A stretch of DNA of 64,000 nt from JBBSBL01 sp046330255 (GTDB lineage: Bacteria; Actinomycetota; Thermoleophilia; Solirubrobacterales; Solirubrobacteraceae): positions 558,001 to 622,000 of the forward strand of contig JAXLTC010000001.1 in NCBI GenBank assembly GCA_046330255.1. Direction: 5' to 3'. The number at the start of each line of letters is the position of its first letter. Within the stretch, counting starts at the first letter, position 1. The notes beneath the pieces were generated by a model. The model did not search any database. It had not been told where the DNA came from and saw nothing but the letters and a program-made list of their open reading frames with translations. Made by a program: the position numbers and the translations under genes. Shown here in pieces: positions 1 through 7,004 of the stretch.

Positions 1-1
1 G

Positions 2-943
2 CATGTCCCGGTCTCGCCGTGGCTGCTCGGCATCCTCGCCGGGGTCGGCGTCCTGGCACTCGTCGCGGGGCTGTTCCTGCCGATCTCCAAGCCGCCGCGC
101 CCCGGCGGGCCGGCGACGCTGAAGGGCGTCAGCGGCCTCACGATCGACGTGCCGCCCGGCTGGCGCCCGACCGGCGCCCCGCCGGAGATCCCGGGCCTGC
201 GCTTCTTCGAACGGGCCGCGTTCGCCTCCGACGCGGGCGGGGGGATGATCGCCGGGCGGGTCGTCGCGGGACCTCCCACCTATCTCCCGCCCGCGCTCGT
301 CGAGCGGGCGGGAACGCGCGTGCCCGACGCCCGCCCGCTGTTCGTCGGCGCCTCTGACGCCTACGAGTACCCGGACATGCGGATCGCGGGCTTCGACCGG
401 CGGCTGACGCTGTACGTGTTCCCGGCCGAGCGGCGCCCGTTCGTGCTCGCGTGCTTCGCGGAGCCGGGCCGCGCCGCGCGCTTCATGCCCGAGTGCGGAG
501 CCGCCGCCGCGACCGTCGGGGTGCCGAGCCTGCTGCTGACGCCGAGCAACGCAGGAGACCCGGGCTACGGGCGCAGCGTGCGCACCGCCGTCCGCCGGCT
601 CCGGGCGAGCAGGGCGCGCGAGCGCGCGAGGCTCGCCCGGGCGCCCAGCTCCAACGTCCAGGCGGCTGCGGCGCTGTCGCTCGCCGGCGCCTACCGCGAC
701 GCGGCAGGGCGGCTGCTCGCGGCCCAGGGGCGCCTGCCGGCGGGGCGCGTCGGCGCCTCCTCGACGGGCGGGCTCGCCGTCGCGCTCGGCGCCGCGGAGG
801 GCGCCTACCGCGCGCTGGCCACCGCGGCCCGGCGCCGCGACGGCGCGGGCTGGCGCGCCGCAGGGATTCGCGTCAAGGCCGCGGAGACCGCCGTGGACCG
901 GGAGCTGGCGGCCCTCGCCGCGGTCGGCTACGGAAGCCGCTGA
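2..943 (+). CDS. Membrane-anchored hypothetical protein, 5' end outside window
   Basis: The reading frame is open from the first bases of the window, so the start lies to the left; 313 residues are visible. One strong membrane-spanning segment lies near the visible N-terminus (about residues 6-28), followed by a Pro/Gly linker and an exported or cytosolic globular part of about 270 residues with only two cysteines. The C-terminal third is Ala/Arg-rich and looks helical. I do not recognise the family. The gene converges on the minus-strand gene that ends one base beyond its stop. Its position upstream of the CcmG/CcmH pair is suggestive, but the intervening tRNA and minus-strand gene argue against a common operon. 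Confidence 0.7.
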   Translation, partial: HVPVSPWLLGILAGVGVLALVAGLFLPISKPPRPGGPATLKGVSGLTIDVPPGWRPTGAPPEIPGLRFFERAAFASDAGGGMIAGRVVAGPPTYLPPALVERAGTRVPDARPLFVGASDAYEYPDMRIAGFDRRLTLYVFPAERRPFVLACFAEPGRAARFMPECGAAAATVGVPSLLLTPSNAGDPGYGRSVRTAVRRLRASRARERARLARAPSSNVQAAAALSLAGAYRDAAGRLLAAQGRLPAGRVGASSTGGLAVALGAAEGAYRALATAARRRDGAGWRAAGIRVKAAETAVDRELAALAAVGYGSR

Positions 944-944
944 C

Positions 945-1331
945 TCAGGTCACGTCGTCCGCGACCCATTCGCCGCCGCGCCGCCCCAGCCGGATCGTGC
1001 CGACACCCGACGCGGTCGCGACCCTGAAGAGGGCCTGGTCGGAGTCCGTGCCCGGCTCGTCGCGCACCGCGACCAGCGTGACGCCGCGAACCTCCTCGCC
1101 GGGCCGCTCGGCAGCGTACAGGCGCCGCGCGGCGGCACCGAGCGCCTCGGGCTCCCAGCCCTTGTCCTGGGCGTGGGCCGCCGCGAGGCGCCGGTTGGCC
1201 TCGGCGACCACGTCGCCGAAGCCCTCCGCGGCGCGGCGGTTGCGACGCGAGACGTAGACCGCCCCGCCGATCCCGAAGAGCAGCACGAGGGCGGCGAGGC
1301 AGGCGAGGACGACGATCAGCCAGGTCGGCAC
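945..1331 (-). CDS. Small single-pass membrane protein, hypothetical
   Basis: 128 residues from a GTG start. Residues 4-27 form one hydrophobic transmembrane helix, followed at once by a basic stretch (SRRNRR) that should stay in the cytosol, so an N-out, C-in topology is likely. The remaining 95 residues look like a small soluble domain with several short beta strands. A TAGCAT hexamer 7 bases before the GTG supports this start and a leaderless transcript. No family recognised. The stop nearly touches the stop of the plus-strand gene to its left. Confidence 0.7.
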   Translation of the reverse strand: MPTWLIVVLACLAALVLLFGIGGAVYVSRRNRRAAEGFGDVVAEANRRLAAAHAQDKGWEPEALGAAARRLYAAERPGEEVRGVTLVAVRDEPGTDSDQALFRVATASGVGTIRLGRRGGEWVADDVT

Positions 1332-1338
1332 GCCGGGG

Positions 1339-1344
1339 ATGCTA
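1339..1344 (-). promoter_or_regulatory. -10 hexamer TAGCAT of the small membrane protein gene
   Basis: TAGCAT on the minus strand ends 7 bases before the GTG start at 1331. It matches the TANNNT actinobacterial -10 pattern and the spacing seen before many other genes in this window, which predicts a leaderless mRNA. Confidence 0.45.
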
Positions 1345-1364
1345 TGCGCGGCGGCCCGGGAAGG

Positions 1365-1435
1365 AGCGGGACACGGGAATCGAACCCGTCTCTCCAGCTT
1401 GGGAAGCTGGCGTTCTACCGATGAACTAGTCCCGC
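1365..1435 (-). tRNA. tRNA-Gly (anticodon CCC)
   Basis: The minus strand folds into a cloverleaf: acceptor 5' strand GCGGGAC pairs with GTCCCGC, a D-arm with GTTCATCGGTAGAAC, an anticodon stem CCAGC/GCTGG enclosing loop TTCCCAA (anticodon CCC, reading GGG), and a T-arm CGGGT-TCGATTC-CCGTG. The discriminator is U. CCA is not encoded, so it must be added after transcription. Length is 71 nt. Confidence 0.95.
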
Positions 1436-1482
1436 GCGGCCCGCATGGCGGGCAGGCGGTGATGCTAGCCGGTCGGCTTCTC

Positions 1483-1488
1483 TAGCCT
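1483..1488 (+). promoter_or_regulatory. -10 hexamer TAGCCT of the ccmG-like gene
   Basis: TAGCCT ends 7 bases before the GTG at 1496, a spacing that puts the predicted transcription start at or next to the start codon. This supports choosing 1496. Confidence 0.45.
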
Positions 1489-1495
1489 GTGACTC

Positions 1496-2050
1496 GTGCG
1501 TCGCGTGCTGGTCCCAGTCTCCGTGATCGCGCTCTGCGCGGCGCTCGTCGCGCTGATCGTCTTCGGCGTGGTGGCGAAGTCGGCCGACAAGAGCATCGAC
1601 CAGGCGGTCGCGGCCGGCGAGCGGCCCGCGGCGCCGGACCAGGGGCGGCGCCTCCCGGCGCTCGACCGGCCCGGCCGGACCGCGCTGCGCGACCTGCGCG
1701 GCAAGGTGGTGGTGCTCAACTTCTGGGCCTCCTGGTGTGAGCCCTGCAAGGCGGAGGCCCCGGCCCTGGAGCGCGCCCAGCGCCGCCTCGCGCGCCAGGG
1801 AGGCACCGTCCTGGGCGTGAGCTGGAACGACGCGATCCCGGACGCGCGGCGCTTCGCGCGCGCCTACGGGCTCAGCTATCCGGTGGTGCGCGACGTCGGC
1901 GGCAAGCTCGCCCGCTCCTACGGCGTGACCGGCCTGCCGGAGACCTTCGTCATCGACCGCCGCGGGCGGATCGCCGCGCTGCGGCGCTTCTCGGTCGACG
2001 GGACCTACCTGGAGCGCGCGCTGGCCCCGCTGGTGGGCGCCCCGTCATGA
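1496..2050 (+). CDS. TlpA/CcmG-type thiol:disulfide oxidoreductase
   Basis: 184 residues. An N-terminal membrane anchor (about residues 4-26) is followed by an extracytoplasmic thioredoxin fold. The redox motif WCEPC (Cys81, Cys84) matches CcmG/DsbE/ResA proteins, and a conserved cis-Pro segment GLPETFV follows near residue 150. The known family role is to reduce apocytochrome c cysteines before haem ligation. The next gene is CcmH-like and overlaps by ATGA, so the two are surely co-transcribed and cytochrome c maturation is the likely function. A generic TlpA role cannot be excluded. The other Ccm genes are not in the window. Confidence 0.9.
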   Translation: MRRVLVPVSVIALCAALVALIVFGVVAKSADKSIDQAVAAGERPAAPDQGRRLPALDRPGRTALRDLRGKVVVLNFWASWCEPCKAEAPALERAQRRLARQGGTVLGVSWNDAIPDARRFARAYGLSYPVVRDVGGKLARSYGVTGLPETFVIDRRGRIAALRRFSVDGTYLERALAPLVGAPS

Positions 2051-2511
2051 TCCGCGCGGCGGCGCTCGCCCTGCTCGCGGCGCTGGCGCTCGGCCCGGCG
2101 GCGGCGGCGCTCGCCGCGCCCGCGCCCCGCACCTCGCTGGCCGACGTCGAGGACGAGGTCATGTGCACGGTCTGCGGCGTGCCGCTCGACCTCGCGCGGG
2201 AGGCGCCCGCCGCGCAGCGCGAGCGGGCGCTGATCGCGAGCCTGGTCGCGCAGGGCAGGACCAAGGCGCAGATCAAGCGGGTCCTGGTCGCCACCTACGG
2301 CACGGAGGTCCTGTCGCTGCCGCGCGACGAGGGCTTCGACCGCGCCGCCTACCTCGTGCCGCTGGCGGCCGTCCTGGCCGGCCTCGCCGGCCTCGCGCTG
2401 GTCGTGCGCCGCGCGCGCCGCCGCCGGCCCGCCGCCCGGCCGGAGCCCGCGCCGCTGGCCGCCGCCGACGCGCGTCGCCTGGACGAGGATCTCGCCCGCT
2501 TCGACAGCTGA
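2047..2511 (+). CDS. CcmH-like cytochrome c biogenesis protein
   Basis: 154 residues. A signal-like hydrophobic N-terminus (residues 3-24) leads into the CcmH domain with the motif MCTVCG (Cys40, Cys43), equivalent to the RCxxC redox pair. A three-helix bundle region with the family pattern of xxxYGxxVL (ATYGTEVLSLP) comes next, and then a second membrane helix (about residues 106-124) and a basic, Pro/Ala-rich tail. CcmH works with CcmG to reduce apocytochrome c and hand it to CcmF. The start codon lies within the stop of the ccmG-like gene (ATGA), indicating translational coupling. Confidence 0.88.
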   Translation: MIRAAALALLAALALGPAAAALAAPAPRTSLADVEDEVMCTVCGVPLDLAREAPAAQRERALIASLVAQGRTKAQIKRVLVATYGTEVLSLPRDEGFDRAAYLVPLAAVLAGLAGLALVVRRARRRRPAARPEPAPLAAADARRLDEDLARFDS

Positions 2512-2521
2512 CCCGTGCGGG

Positions 2522-4156
2522 CTACATCGAGTCGGGCGCGCTGACGCCCAGCAGACCGAGCGCCGAGGCGATCGTCCGTCTCGTCGCAGCGCTCAGCGCG
2601 AGCCGCAGGGACTCCACCTCCCGCGGCTCGGCGCCGATCACCTTGCAGTCGCGGTAGAAGGCCGTGAAGTCCTGGGCCAGCTCGAGCGCGTAGGCCGGGA
2701 TCCGCTGCGCCGCGCGACGGTCGGACGCCTCGGCGATCTCGTCGGGGAACGCGATCACGCGCTTGAGCAGCTCGCGCTCGGCCGGGTGCAGCGGCCTGGC
2801 CGGCGCCCCGGTGGCCTCGAGCGCCTCCTCCACCCTGGCATCTCCGGCGCGCTGCAGCAGCGAGCTGATCCGCGCGTGCGCGTACTGCACGTAGTAGACC
2901 GGGTTATCGCTCGACTGCTCCCGCGCCAGGTCGAGATCGAGATCGAACGTGGTGTCGTGCGAGCGCGCGAGCAGGAACCAGCGCGCGGCGTCCACGCCGA
3001 TCAGCTCGATCAGCTCGTCCAGCGTCACGAACTCGCCGCGGCGCTTGCTCATCGATGCCCGCTCGCCGCCCTCGACCAGGTGCACGAACTGCATGATCAG
3101 GATCTCCAGCTTCCCGGGGTCGGCGCCGAGCGCGGCGAACAGCGCCTTCATCCGCCCCACGTACCCGTGGTGGTCGGCGCCGAAGACGTCGATCAGGCGG
3201 TCGAAGCCGCGCTCGCGCTTGACCAGGTGGTACGCGACGTCGGAGGCGAAGTAGGTCGGCTCGCCGCTCGAGCGCTCGAGCACGCGGTCCTTGTCGTCGC
3301 CGAAGGCGGTCGTGCGGAGCCACAGCGCGCCCTCGGAGCGGTAGAGGTGCCCGGCCTCCTCCAGCAGCGCCCGCGCCCGCCCGACGGGGGACGGGTCGCC
3401 CTCGTACAGCGCGCGCTCGGACGCGAACGCGTCGAAGCGGACGCCGAAGCGCTCCAGCGTCGAGCGGATGCGCGCGACCATCAGCTCGGCGCCCCGGCGC
3501 GCGAGCTCGTCGGGATCCCCGTCGGCGGCGTCCGGGATCTCCGCGGCCAGCTCACGGACGTAGTCGCCCTCGTAGCCGCCCTCAGGCACGGACTCGCCCC
3601 GCGCCCGGGCGCGGATCGACTCGCCCAGCCTCCGCACCTGGCTGCCGCCGTCGTTCATGTAGTACTCGCGCTCGACCACGTGGCCGTGGAAGGCCAGCAC
3701 CCGCGCGAGCGCGTCGCCGTAGGCGGCGTGGCGGCCGCTCGCGGCCGTCAGCGGCCCCGTGGGGTTGGCGCTCACGAACTCGACCAGCAGCCGCTCCGGG
3801 CTGGCGGCCCCGCCACGCCCGAACGTCGCGCCCGCGGCGATCACGCCGTCGAGCGCGTCCCGGTACCAGGCGTCGGCGAGGACGAGGTTCACAAAGCCCG
3901 GCCCCGCGACCTCCCAGCGCTCGAGCCCGGCGCCCAGCCGCTCCTGAAGCGCGCCTCCGATCCGCTCGGCGATCTCGCGCGGGGGCGCGCCGAGGCTCGG
4001 CGCGAGGAGCATCGCCGCGTTGGTCGAGTAGTCGCCGAACGAGGCCTGCTTGGGGCGCTCGAGCGACGGAGCGCTCGGCGGCGCCCCGTGCCCGTCCAGA
4101 ACCGAGCCGCAGGCGGCCTCGACGGCGTCGCGGAGGGATTCGAGCGCTCCCGGCAC
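2522..4156 (-). CDS. argS: Arginyl-tRNA synthetase
   Basis: 544 residues, within the usual 540-590 range. It charges tRNA-Arg with arginine using ATP. The N-terminal additional domain is followed by the class Ia catalytic core with VSANPTGPL near residue 129, the MNDGG segment, a KMSKS-like loop SMSKRRG, and a C-terminal DALR anticodon-binding domain (YVQYAHARISS onwards). The start was set at GTG 4156 because the domain begins there and a TACCCT hexamer lies 6 bases upstream; the open frame further upstream is not protein-like. The HIGH signature is replaced: the four residues after PTGPL read TAAS (137-140) where the family normally has H-I/V-G-H. Confidence 0.95.
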   Translation of the reverse strand: MPGALESLRDAVEAACGSVLDGHGAPPSAPSLERPKQASFGDYSTNAAMLLAPSLGAPPREIAERIGGALQERLGAGLERWEVAGPGFVNLVLADAWYRDALDGVIAAGATFGRGGAASPERLLVEFVSANPTGPLTAASGRHAAYGDALARVLAFHGHVVEREYYMNDGGSQVRRLGESIRARARGESVPEGGYEGDYVRELAAEIPDAADGDPDELARRGAELMVARIRSTLERFGVRFDAFASERALYEGDPSPVGRARALLEEAGHLYRSEGALWLRTTAFGDDKDRVLERSSGEPTYFASDVAYHLVKRERGFDRLIDVFGADHHGYVGRMKALFAALGADPGKLEILIMQFVHLVEGGERASMSKRRGEFVTLDELIELIGVDAARWFLLARSHDTTFDLDLDLAREQSSDNPVYYVQYAHARISSLLQRAGDARVEEALEATGAPARPLHPAERELLKRVIAFPDEIAEASDRRAAQRIPAYALELAQDFTAFYRDCKVIGAEPREVESLRLALSAATRRTIASALGLLGVSAPDSM

Positions 4157-4162
4157 CGGCCG

Positions 4163-4168
4163 AGGGTA
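4163..4168 (-). promoter_or_regulatory. -10 hexamer TACCCT of argS
   Basis: TACCCT on the minus strand ends 6 bases before the GTG at 4156; this fixes the argS start and suggests a leaderless mRNA. Confidence 0.4.
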
Positions 4169-4178
4169 CCGACGGCGA

Positions 4179-4586
4179 TCAGTAGTGGTAGGGCTCGCGC
4201 GCGAGGATCTTGTGCGCCCTGTAGAGCTGCTCCAGCAGCACCACCCGCGCAAGCTGGTGGGGCAGCGTCATCGGACCCAGCGACAGGCGGTGATCGGCGC
4301 GGTCCAGCTCCAGCCCGAGCGGCCCCCCGACCACGAAGAAGACGTCGCGGCCCTCCTGGCGACGCGCCTCGAGGAAGCGGCTGAACGCGACCGAGTCCAT
4401 CTCCTCGCCCTCGGACCCCAGCAGCGAGACGAACGCCCGCTCCGGGATCCGGCCCCGGACCTTCTCGTCCTCCCGGACCTCGACCAGCTCGAGCCGCGCG
4501 TGGCCGGCGATCAGCTTGCGGTAGTGCTGGACGTCGTCCGCGAATGGCGGCCGCAGGCGCCCGACCGCGAGGACGACGATCCGCAC
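4179..4586 (-). CDS. rlmH: 23S rRNA (pseudouridine1915-N3)-methyltransferase RlmH
   Basis: 135 residues, a little shorter than the E. coli protein (155). RlmH is a SPOUT (alpha/beta-knot) enzyme that uses SAM to methylate pseudouridine 1915 in helix 69 of 23S rRNA. Visible signatures are the SAM-binding loop GGPLG (residues 87-91), the segment LSLGPMTLPHQLARVVLLEQ and the C-terminal YHY that reaches the active site. GTG 4586 was chosen because the fold starts at once with VRIVVLAVG and a TAGTAT hexamer lies 7 bases upstream. The gene follows no obvious partner; argS reads in the same direction downstream. Confidence 0.95.
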   Translation of the reverse strand: MRIVVLAVGRLRPPFADDVQHYRKLIAGHARLELVEVREDEKVRGRIPERAFVSLLGSEGEEMDSVAFSRFLEARRQEGRDVFFVVGGPLGLELDRADHRLSLGPMTLPHQLARVVLLEQLYRAHKILAREPYHY

Positions 4587-4593
4587 CGTTGCG

Positions 4594-4599
4594 ATACTA
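4594..4599 (-). promoter_or_regulatory. -10 hexamer TAGTAT of rlmH
   Basis: TAGTAT on the minus strand is 7 bases before the rlmH GTG at 4586, matching the leaderless promoter pattern of this genome. Confidence 0.45.
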
Positions 4600-4631
4600 G
4601 AGCGCCACCCGACCGCGAGGACCCTCTCCCG

Positions 4632-4934
4632 ATGCAAGATCCGGACGCCGGCGAGCGCCACATCGACATGCAGATCAACCCGGAGCAGATGGCCGGGCAC
4701 TATGCGAACTTCGCCAACGTGAGCCACTCGGACTACGAGTTCACGCTCACGTTCGCGCGCGTCGAGCACGACGTCGAGGAGGACCCGATCCCGGGCGTCG
4801 TGGTGACCCGGGTCAACCTCTCCCCCCGCTTCATGGGCGAGCTGATCGCCGCGATGCAGGACAACTACTCGAAGTGGTCTACCCGGGTGGGGATCCAGAA
4901 CCTCCCCGAGACCGAGCCTCCGCCGGAGCAATAG
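4632..4934 (+). CDS. DUF3467-family protein
   Basis: 100 residues from ATG 4632. The pattern of an opening HIDMQINPEQMAGHYANF and a middle part with FTLTF and a VVTRVNLSP segment followed by MGELIAAMQDN is that of the small DUF3467 proteins found across bacteria; their function is unknown. Some resemblance to a mini SecB-like beta-alpha fold has been suggested for this type of sequence, but that is inference. It is divergent from rlmH (45 bases between starts) and converges on the minus-strand gene that overlaps its last 56 bases. Confidence 0.85.
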   Translation: MQDPDAGERHIDMQINPEQMAGHYANFANVSHSDYEFTLTFARVEHDVEEDPIPGVVVTRVNLSPRFMGELIAAMQDNYSKWSTRVGIQNLPETEPPPEQ

Positions 4935-5385
4935 CGCGCTGGGAGAGAACCGCCCGGACGCCGTTGACGATCAGCGCCCGGGCGAGCTCGCAGCGCTTCA
5001 TGCCGAGACCGAGCGCCGCGCGCTCCAGCGCGGCGGCATCGTCGCGGCGCAGGCGCAGCCCGAGCTGGACGCCGCGGCGCGGTGGCTCCTTGGGAGCGGC
5101 CGCGCCGCCGGCGAGCGTCCCGCCGAGATCGGGGGGCGGCACCTGCTCCGCGAGCCGCCTGCGGCGCCAGTAGACGGGACTGCGGACCTCCCGGAGAACC
5201 CTGGCGACCTCGGCCTTGATCTCGCGGCCGGCCTGTATCTGGACGATCGTGTCCAGGTTCGCCGGCAGCGGCCGCAGCGCCTCGTGCCACTGGTCGCGGG
5301 GCAGCTTGTCCAGGTCGGGCAGCACGTAGCCGTACATGCGCACGACGCGGCCGTTGTCATCCATGACCAGGTCGCCGCTGCTCAT
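4879..5385 (-). CDS. Hypothetical protein with a possible ribbon-helix-helix C-terminal half
   Basis: 168 residues from ATG 5385, preceded by a purine-rich AAGGGA ribosome site. The N-terminal 60 residues (MYGYVLPDLDKLPRDQW, then IQAGREIKAEVARVL) are not recognised. Residues about 108-150 (QLGLRLRRDDAAALERAALG, then LARALIVNGVRAVL) have the strand-helix-helix spacing of CopG/Arc-type DNA-binding proteins. A basic patch WRRRR sits between the halves. It could be a small regulator; a DNA-binding role is only inferred. The 3' end overlaps the converging DUF3467 gene by 56 bases, which is unusual in this window and lowers confidence in the extreme C-terminus. Confidence 0.6.
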   Translation of the reverse strand: MSSGDLVMDDNGRVVRMYGYVLPDLDKLPRDQWHEALRPLPANLDTIVQIQAGREIKAEVARVLREVRSPVYWRRRRLAEQVPPPDLGGTLAGGAAAPKEPPRRGVQLGLRLRRDDAAALERAALGLGMKRCELARALIVNGVRAVLSQRAIAPAEARSRGGSGSPPG

Positions 5386-5415
5386 ACCCGTCCCTTCACC
5401 GCAACCGCCGCGGTC

Positions 5416-5453
5416 GCCCGACCCGCAGGCGCCCGACCCGCAGGCGCCCGACC
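5416..5453. repeat. 15-nt tandem repeat, 2.5 copies
   Basis: The unit GCCCGACCCGCAGGC occurs at 5416-5430 and 5431-5445 and starts a third time at 5446. Exact identity between the full copies suggests recent slippage. Confidence 0.8.
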
Positions 5454-5481
5454 TCGCCGGAGCGGCCCTTCCAACAAAGGT

Positions 5482-5523
5482 CGGGTTTCACGGGGTACCA
5501 GATCTGGTACCCGCTGAAACCCG
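5482..5523. repeat. 42-bp palindrome with core GGTACCAGATCTGGTACC, copy 1
   Basis: Outer arms CGGGTTTCA and TGAAACCCG and the inner perfect dyad GGGTACCAGATCTGGTACCC are separated by a 2-nt mismatch on each side. Bases 5483-5512 recur exactly, in inverted orientation, at 44615-44644. It may act as a hairpin (terminator-like, since it follows the M48 gene) or as a protein-binding dyad; nothing in the sequence decides. Confidence 0.9.
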
Positions 5524-5532
5524 CGCCTCCGG

Positions 5533-5640
5533 CAGGGGGTGGCGCCGCTCCAGGGGGTGGCGCTCCGCCAGGGGGTGGCGCTCCGCCAGGGGGTGGCGCT
5601 CCGCCAGGGGGTGGCGCTCCTCCAGGGGGCCACGCTCCCC
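5533..5640. repeat. 18-nt tandem repeat array, six copies
   Basis: CAGGGGGTGGCG starts at 5533, 5551, 5569, 5587 and 5605, with a variant copy at 5623 (CAGGGGGCCACG), always at exactly 18-nt spacing. The middle copies are identical (unit CAGGGGGTGGCGCTCCGC). Confidence 0.92.
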
Positions 5641-5650
5641 TGGAGGAGCG
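5615..5650. repeat. Hairpin with 14-bp perfect stem
   Basis: CGCTCCTCCAGGGG (5615-5628) pairs perfectly with CCCCTGGAGGAGCG (5637-5650) around an 8-nt loop. It overlaps the last unit of the 18-nt array and is about 75 bases beyond the stop of the M48 gene. There is no T-tract, so it is not a classical intrinsic terminator. Confidence 0.75.
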
Positions 5651-5725
5651 GCCGCGGGGTCGAGGTCCGTTCCGTACACGGCCGGCACGGTAGGCGGGAT
5701 CGGGTGACGGATGGGCGGCGCGCGG

Positions 5726-6973
5726 CTACAAGTCGCGCGCGGCCCGCTCGTAGGCGAGCGCCGCGCCGATCCGCTCCACGACCGGCGGATGGGTCGCGAG
5801 CAAGCGCGCCGGCAGGCCGGGCGGGTCCGGATCGGCGAGGTTCCGCACCGCCAGCCCGCGCCAGAAGGCCACCAGCGCGCCCGGCGCGCCGGTCATTCGC
5901 AGCGCCTCGGCGTCGGCCCGGCGCTCCACGGCGCGCGAGAGCCGGGCGGCGGCGAGCGTCGCCGGAGCGCCCGCCAGGCCGGCGGCCAGGGCCAGCGCGG
6001 GCAGCGCCCCCGGCGCCCCTGCCGCGGCGCCGCGAGCGCCGAAGCGGGCGGCGAGCTCCCGCGCCGTCAGCGCGGCCGGCAGCGCCACGAGCGCGGAGAA
6101 CGCGAGGCTCCGCCAGACGTCGCGGTGGCGCACGTGCGAGAGCTCGTGCGCGACGACGATCCTGACCTCGTCGCGCGCGAAGCCCTCCAGCAGGGTGTCG
6201 TAGAGCACCACCCGCTTCGTCGGCCCGAGCCCGGTCACGTAGGCGTTCGCGGCCACGGTGCGGCGCGACGCGTCGACCCCGAAGACCTCGCCGACGCGCA
6301 CGCCCGCGGCGCCTGCGAGCGCCAGCACGTCGTCGCGCGCGTCGCCCTCCGGCAGCGGCGAGAAGCGGTTGAACCGCGGCGCGAGCAGGACGGGCCCGAG
6401 CGTCGCGAGCGCCCCGCCCAGAGCAACGGAGCCGGGACCCGCGAGCAGCCACCAGTCCCGCGGGCGCCGGCGCACCACGGCGAGCGCGAGCGCCGCCACC
6501 GCGGCCGCCATCACGCTCTCGATCGCCTGCGCCTTCACCGCATCGGCCGCCCAGCCCCGCCACGACTGCGTCGCCAGGCCGACCGCCAGCGCGCGGCGGC
6601 GCGCGAGCGCCGCGAACGGCAGCGCGACGGCGCCGAGCGTCGCCGCGAGCCGGGCGCCCGCGAGCGCGTCGCGCAGCGGCCGGGCCGGCGCGCGGCGCTC
6701 GGACGGCGCGGAACGCGCCCGCACGCGGCGCCGGGCGAGCGCGGCGAGCAGGCCCGCCTGCGCCAGCGCCTGCGCCGCCGCGAGCGCCGGCTGCGGGCGG
6801 CGATGGGCCCGCGCGCGCTCGATCTCCGCCGCCGTGAAGTACGATCGCGCGCTGACCGGCGCCGGCTCGGGAGCCTCCGCGGGCCGCGGGCGCAGGACAC
6901 GCGCGCCGGCCTCGGCCGCGACGAGCGTCGCGAGCGCGGCCGCCGGCCAGCGTGAGCGCGCATCGCCGTCCAT
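5726..6973 (-). CDS. M48-family (Ste24-like) membrane metalloprotease
   Basis: 415 residues. M48 proteases are zinc endopeptidases anchored in the membrane; bacterial members act in membrane-protein quality control. The zinc motif HELSH is at residues 276-280 and the third ligand glutamate is in the segment VERRADAEAL near residue 345. Several hydrophobic helices precede the motif (about 105-130, 150-166, 178-198) and more flank the 290-340 region, as in CAAX protease Ste24/HtpX. ATG 6973 is taken as the start because the divergent phosphoesterase gene begins at 7005, leaving 31 bases between them; an upstream TTG/GTG extension would run into that gene. Confidence 0.9.
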   Translation of the reverse strand: MDGDARSRWPAAALATLVAAEAGARVLRPRPAEAPEPAPVSARSYFTAAEIERARAHRRPQPALAAAQALAQAGLLAALARRRVRARSAPSERRAPARPLRDALAGARLAATLGAVALPFAALARRRALAVGLATQSWRGWAADAVKAQAIESVMAAAVAALALAVVRRRPRDWWLLAGPGSVALGGALATLGPVLLAPRFNRFSPLPEGDARDDVLALAGAAGVRVGEVFGVDASRRTVAANAYVTGLGPTKRVVLYDTLLEGFARDEVRIVVAHELSHVRHRDVWRSLAFSALVALPAALTARELAARFGARGAAAGAPGALPALALAAGLAGAPATLAAARLSRAVERRADAEALRMTGAPGALVAFWRGLAVRNLADPDPPGLPARLLATHPPVVERIGAALAYERAARDL

Positions 6974-7004
6974 GCCCGCCAACCTAACGAGCCCGGCCCG
7001 CCGC

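Larger units (their letters stand above)
5386..5725. other. Repeat-rich intergenic region
   Basis: 340 bases with no convincing gene. It holds two and a half copies of a 15-nt repeat (5416-5453), a 42-bp interrupted palindrome (5482-5523), six 18-nt tandem repeats (5533-5640) and a 14-bp-stem hairpin (5615-5650). Open frames across the 18-nt array exist on both strands because 18 is a multiple of three, but they only give six-residue repeats. It lies downstream of the M48 protease gene. Confidence 0.8.

Noticed and set aside
5533..5640. CRISPR-like array
   Set aside because: The period is 18 bases with no unique spacers, and no cas gene is in the window; it is a simple tandem repeat.
5382..6563. 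Open frame on the minus strand with six-residue repeats ATPWRS
   Set aside because: It comes from the 18-nt repeat array and the shadow of the M48 protease gene; the amino acid repeats follow from a DNA period divisible by three.
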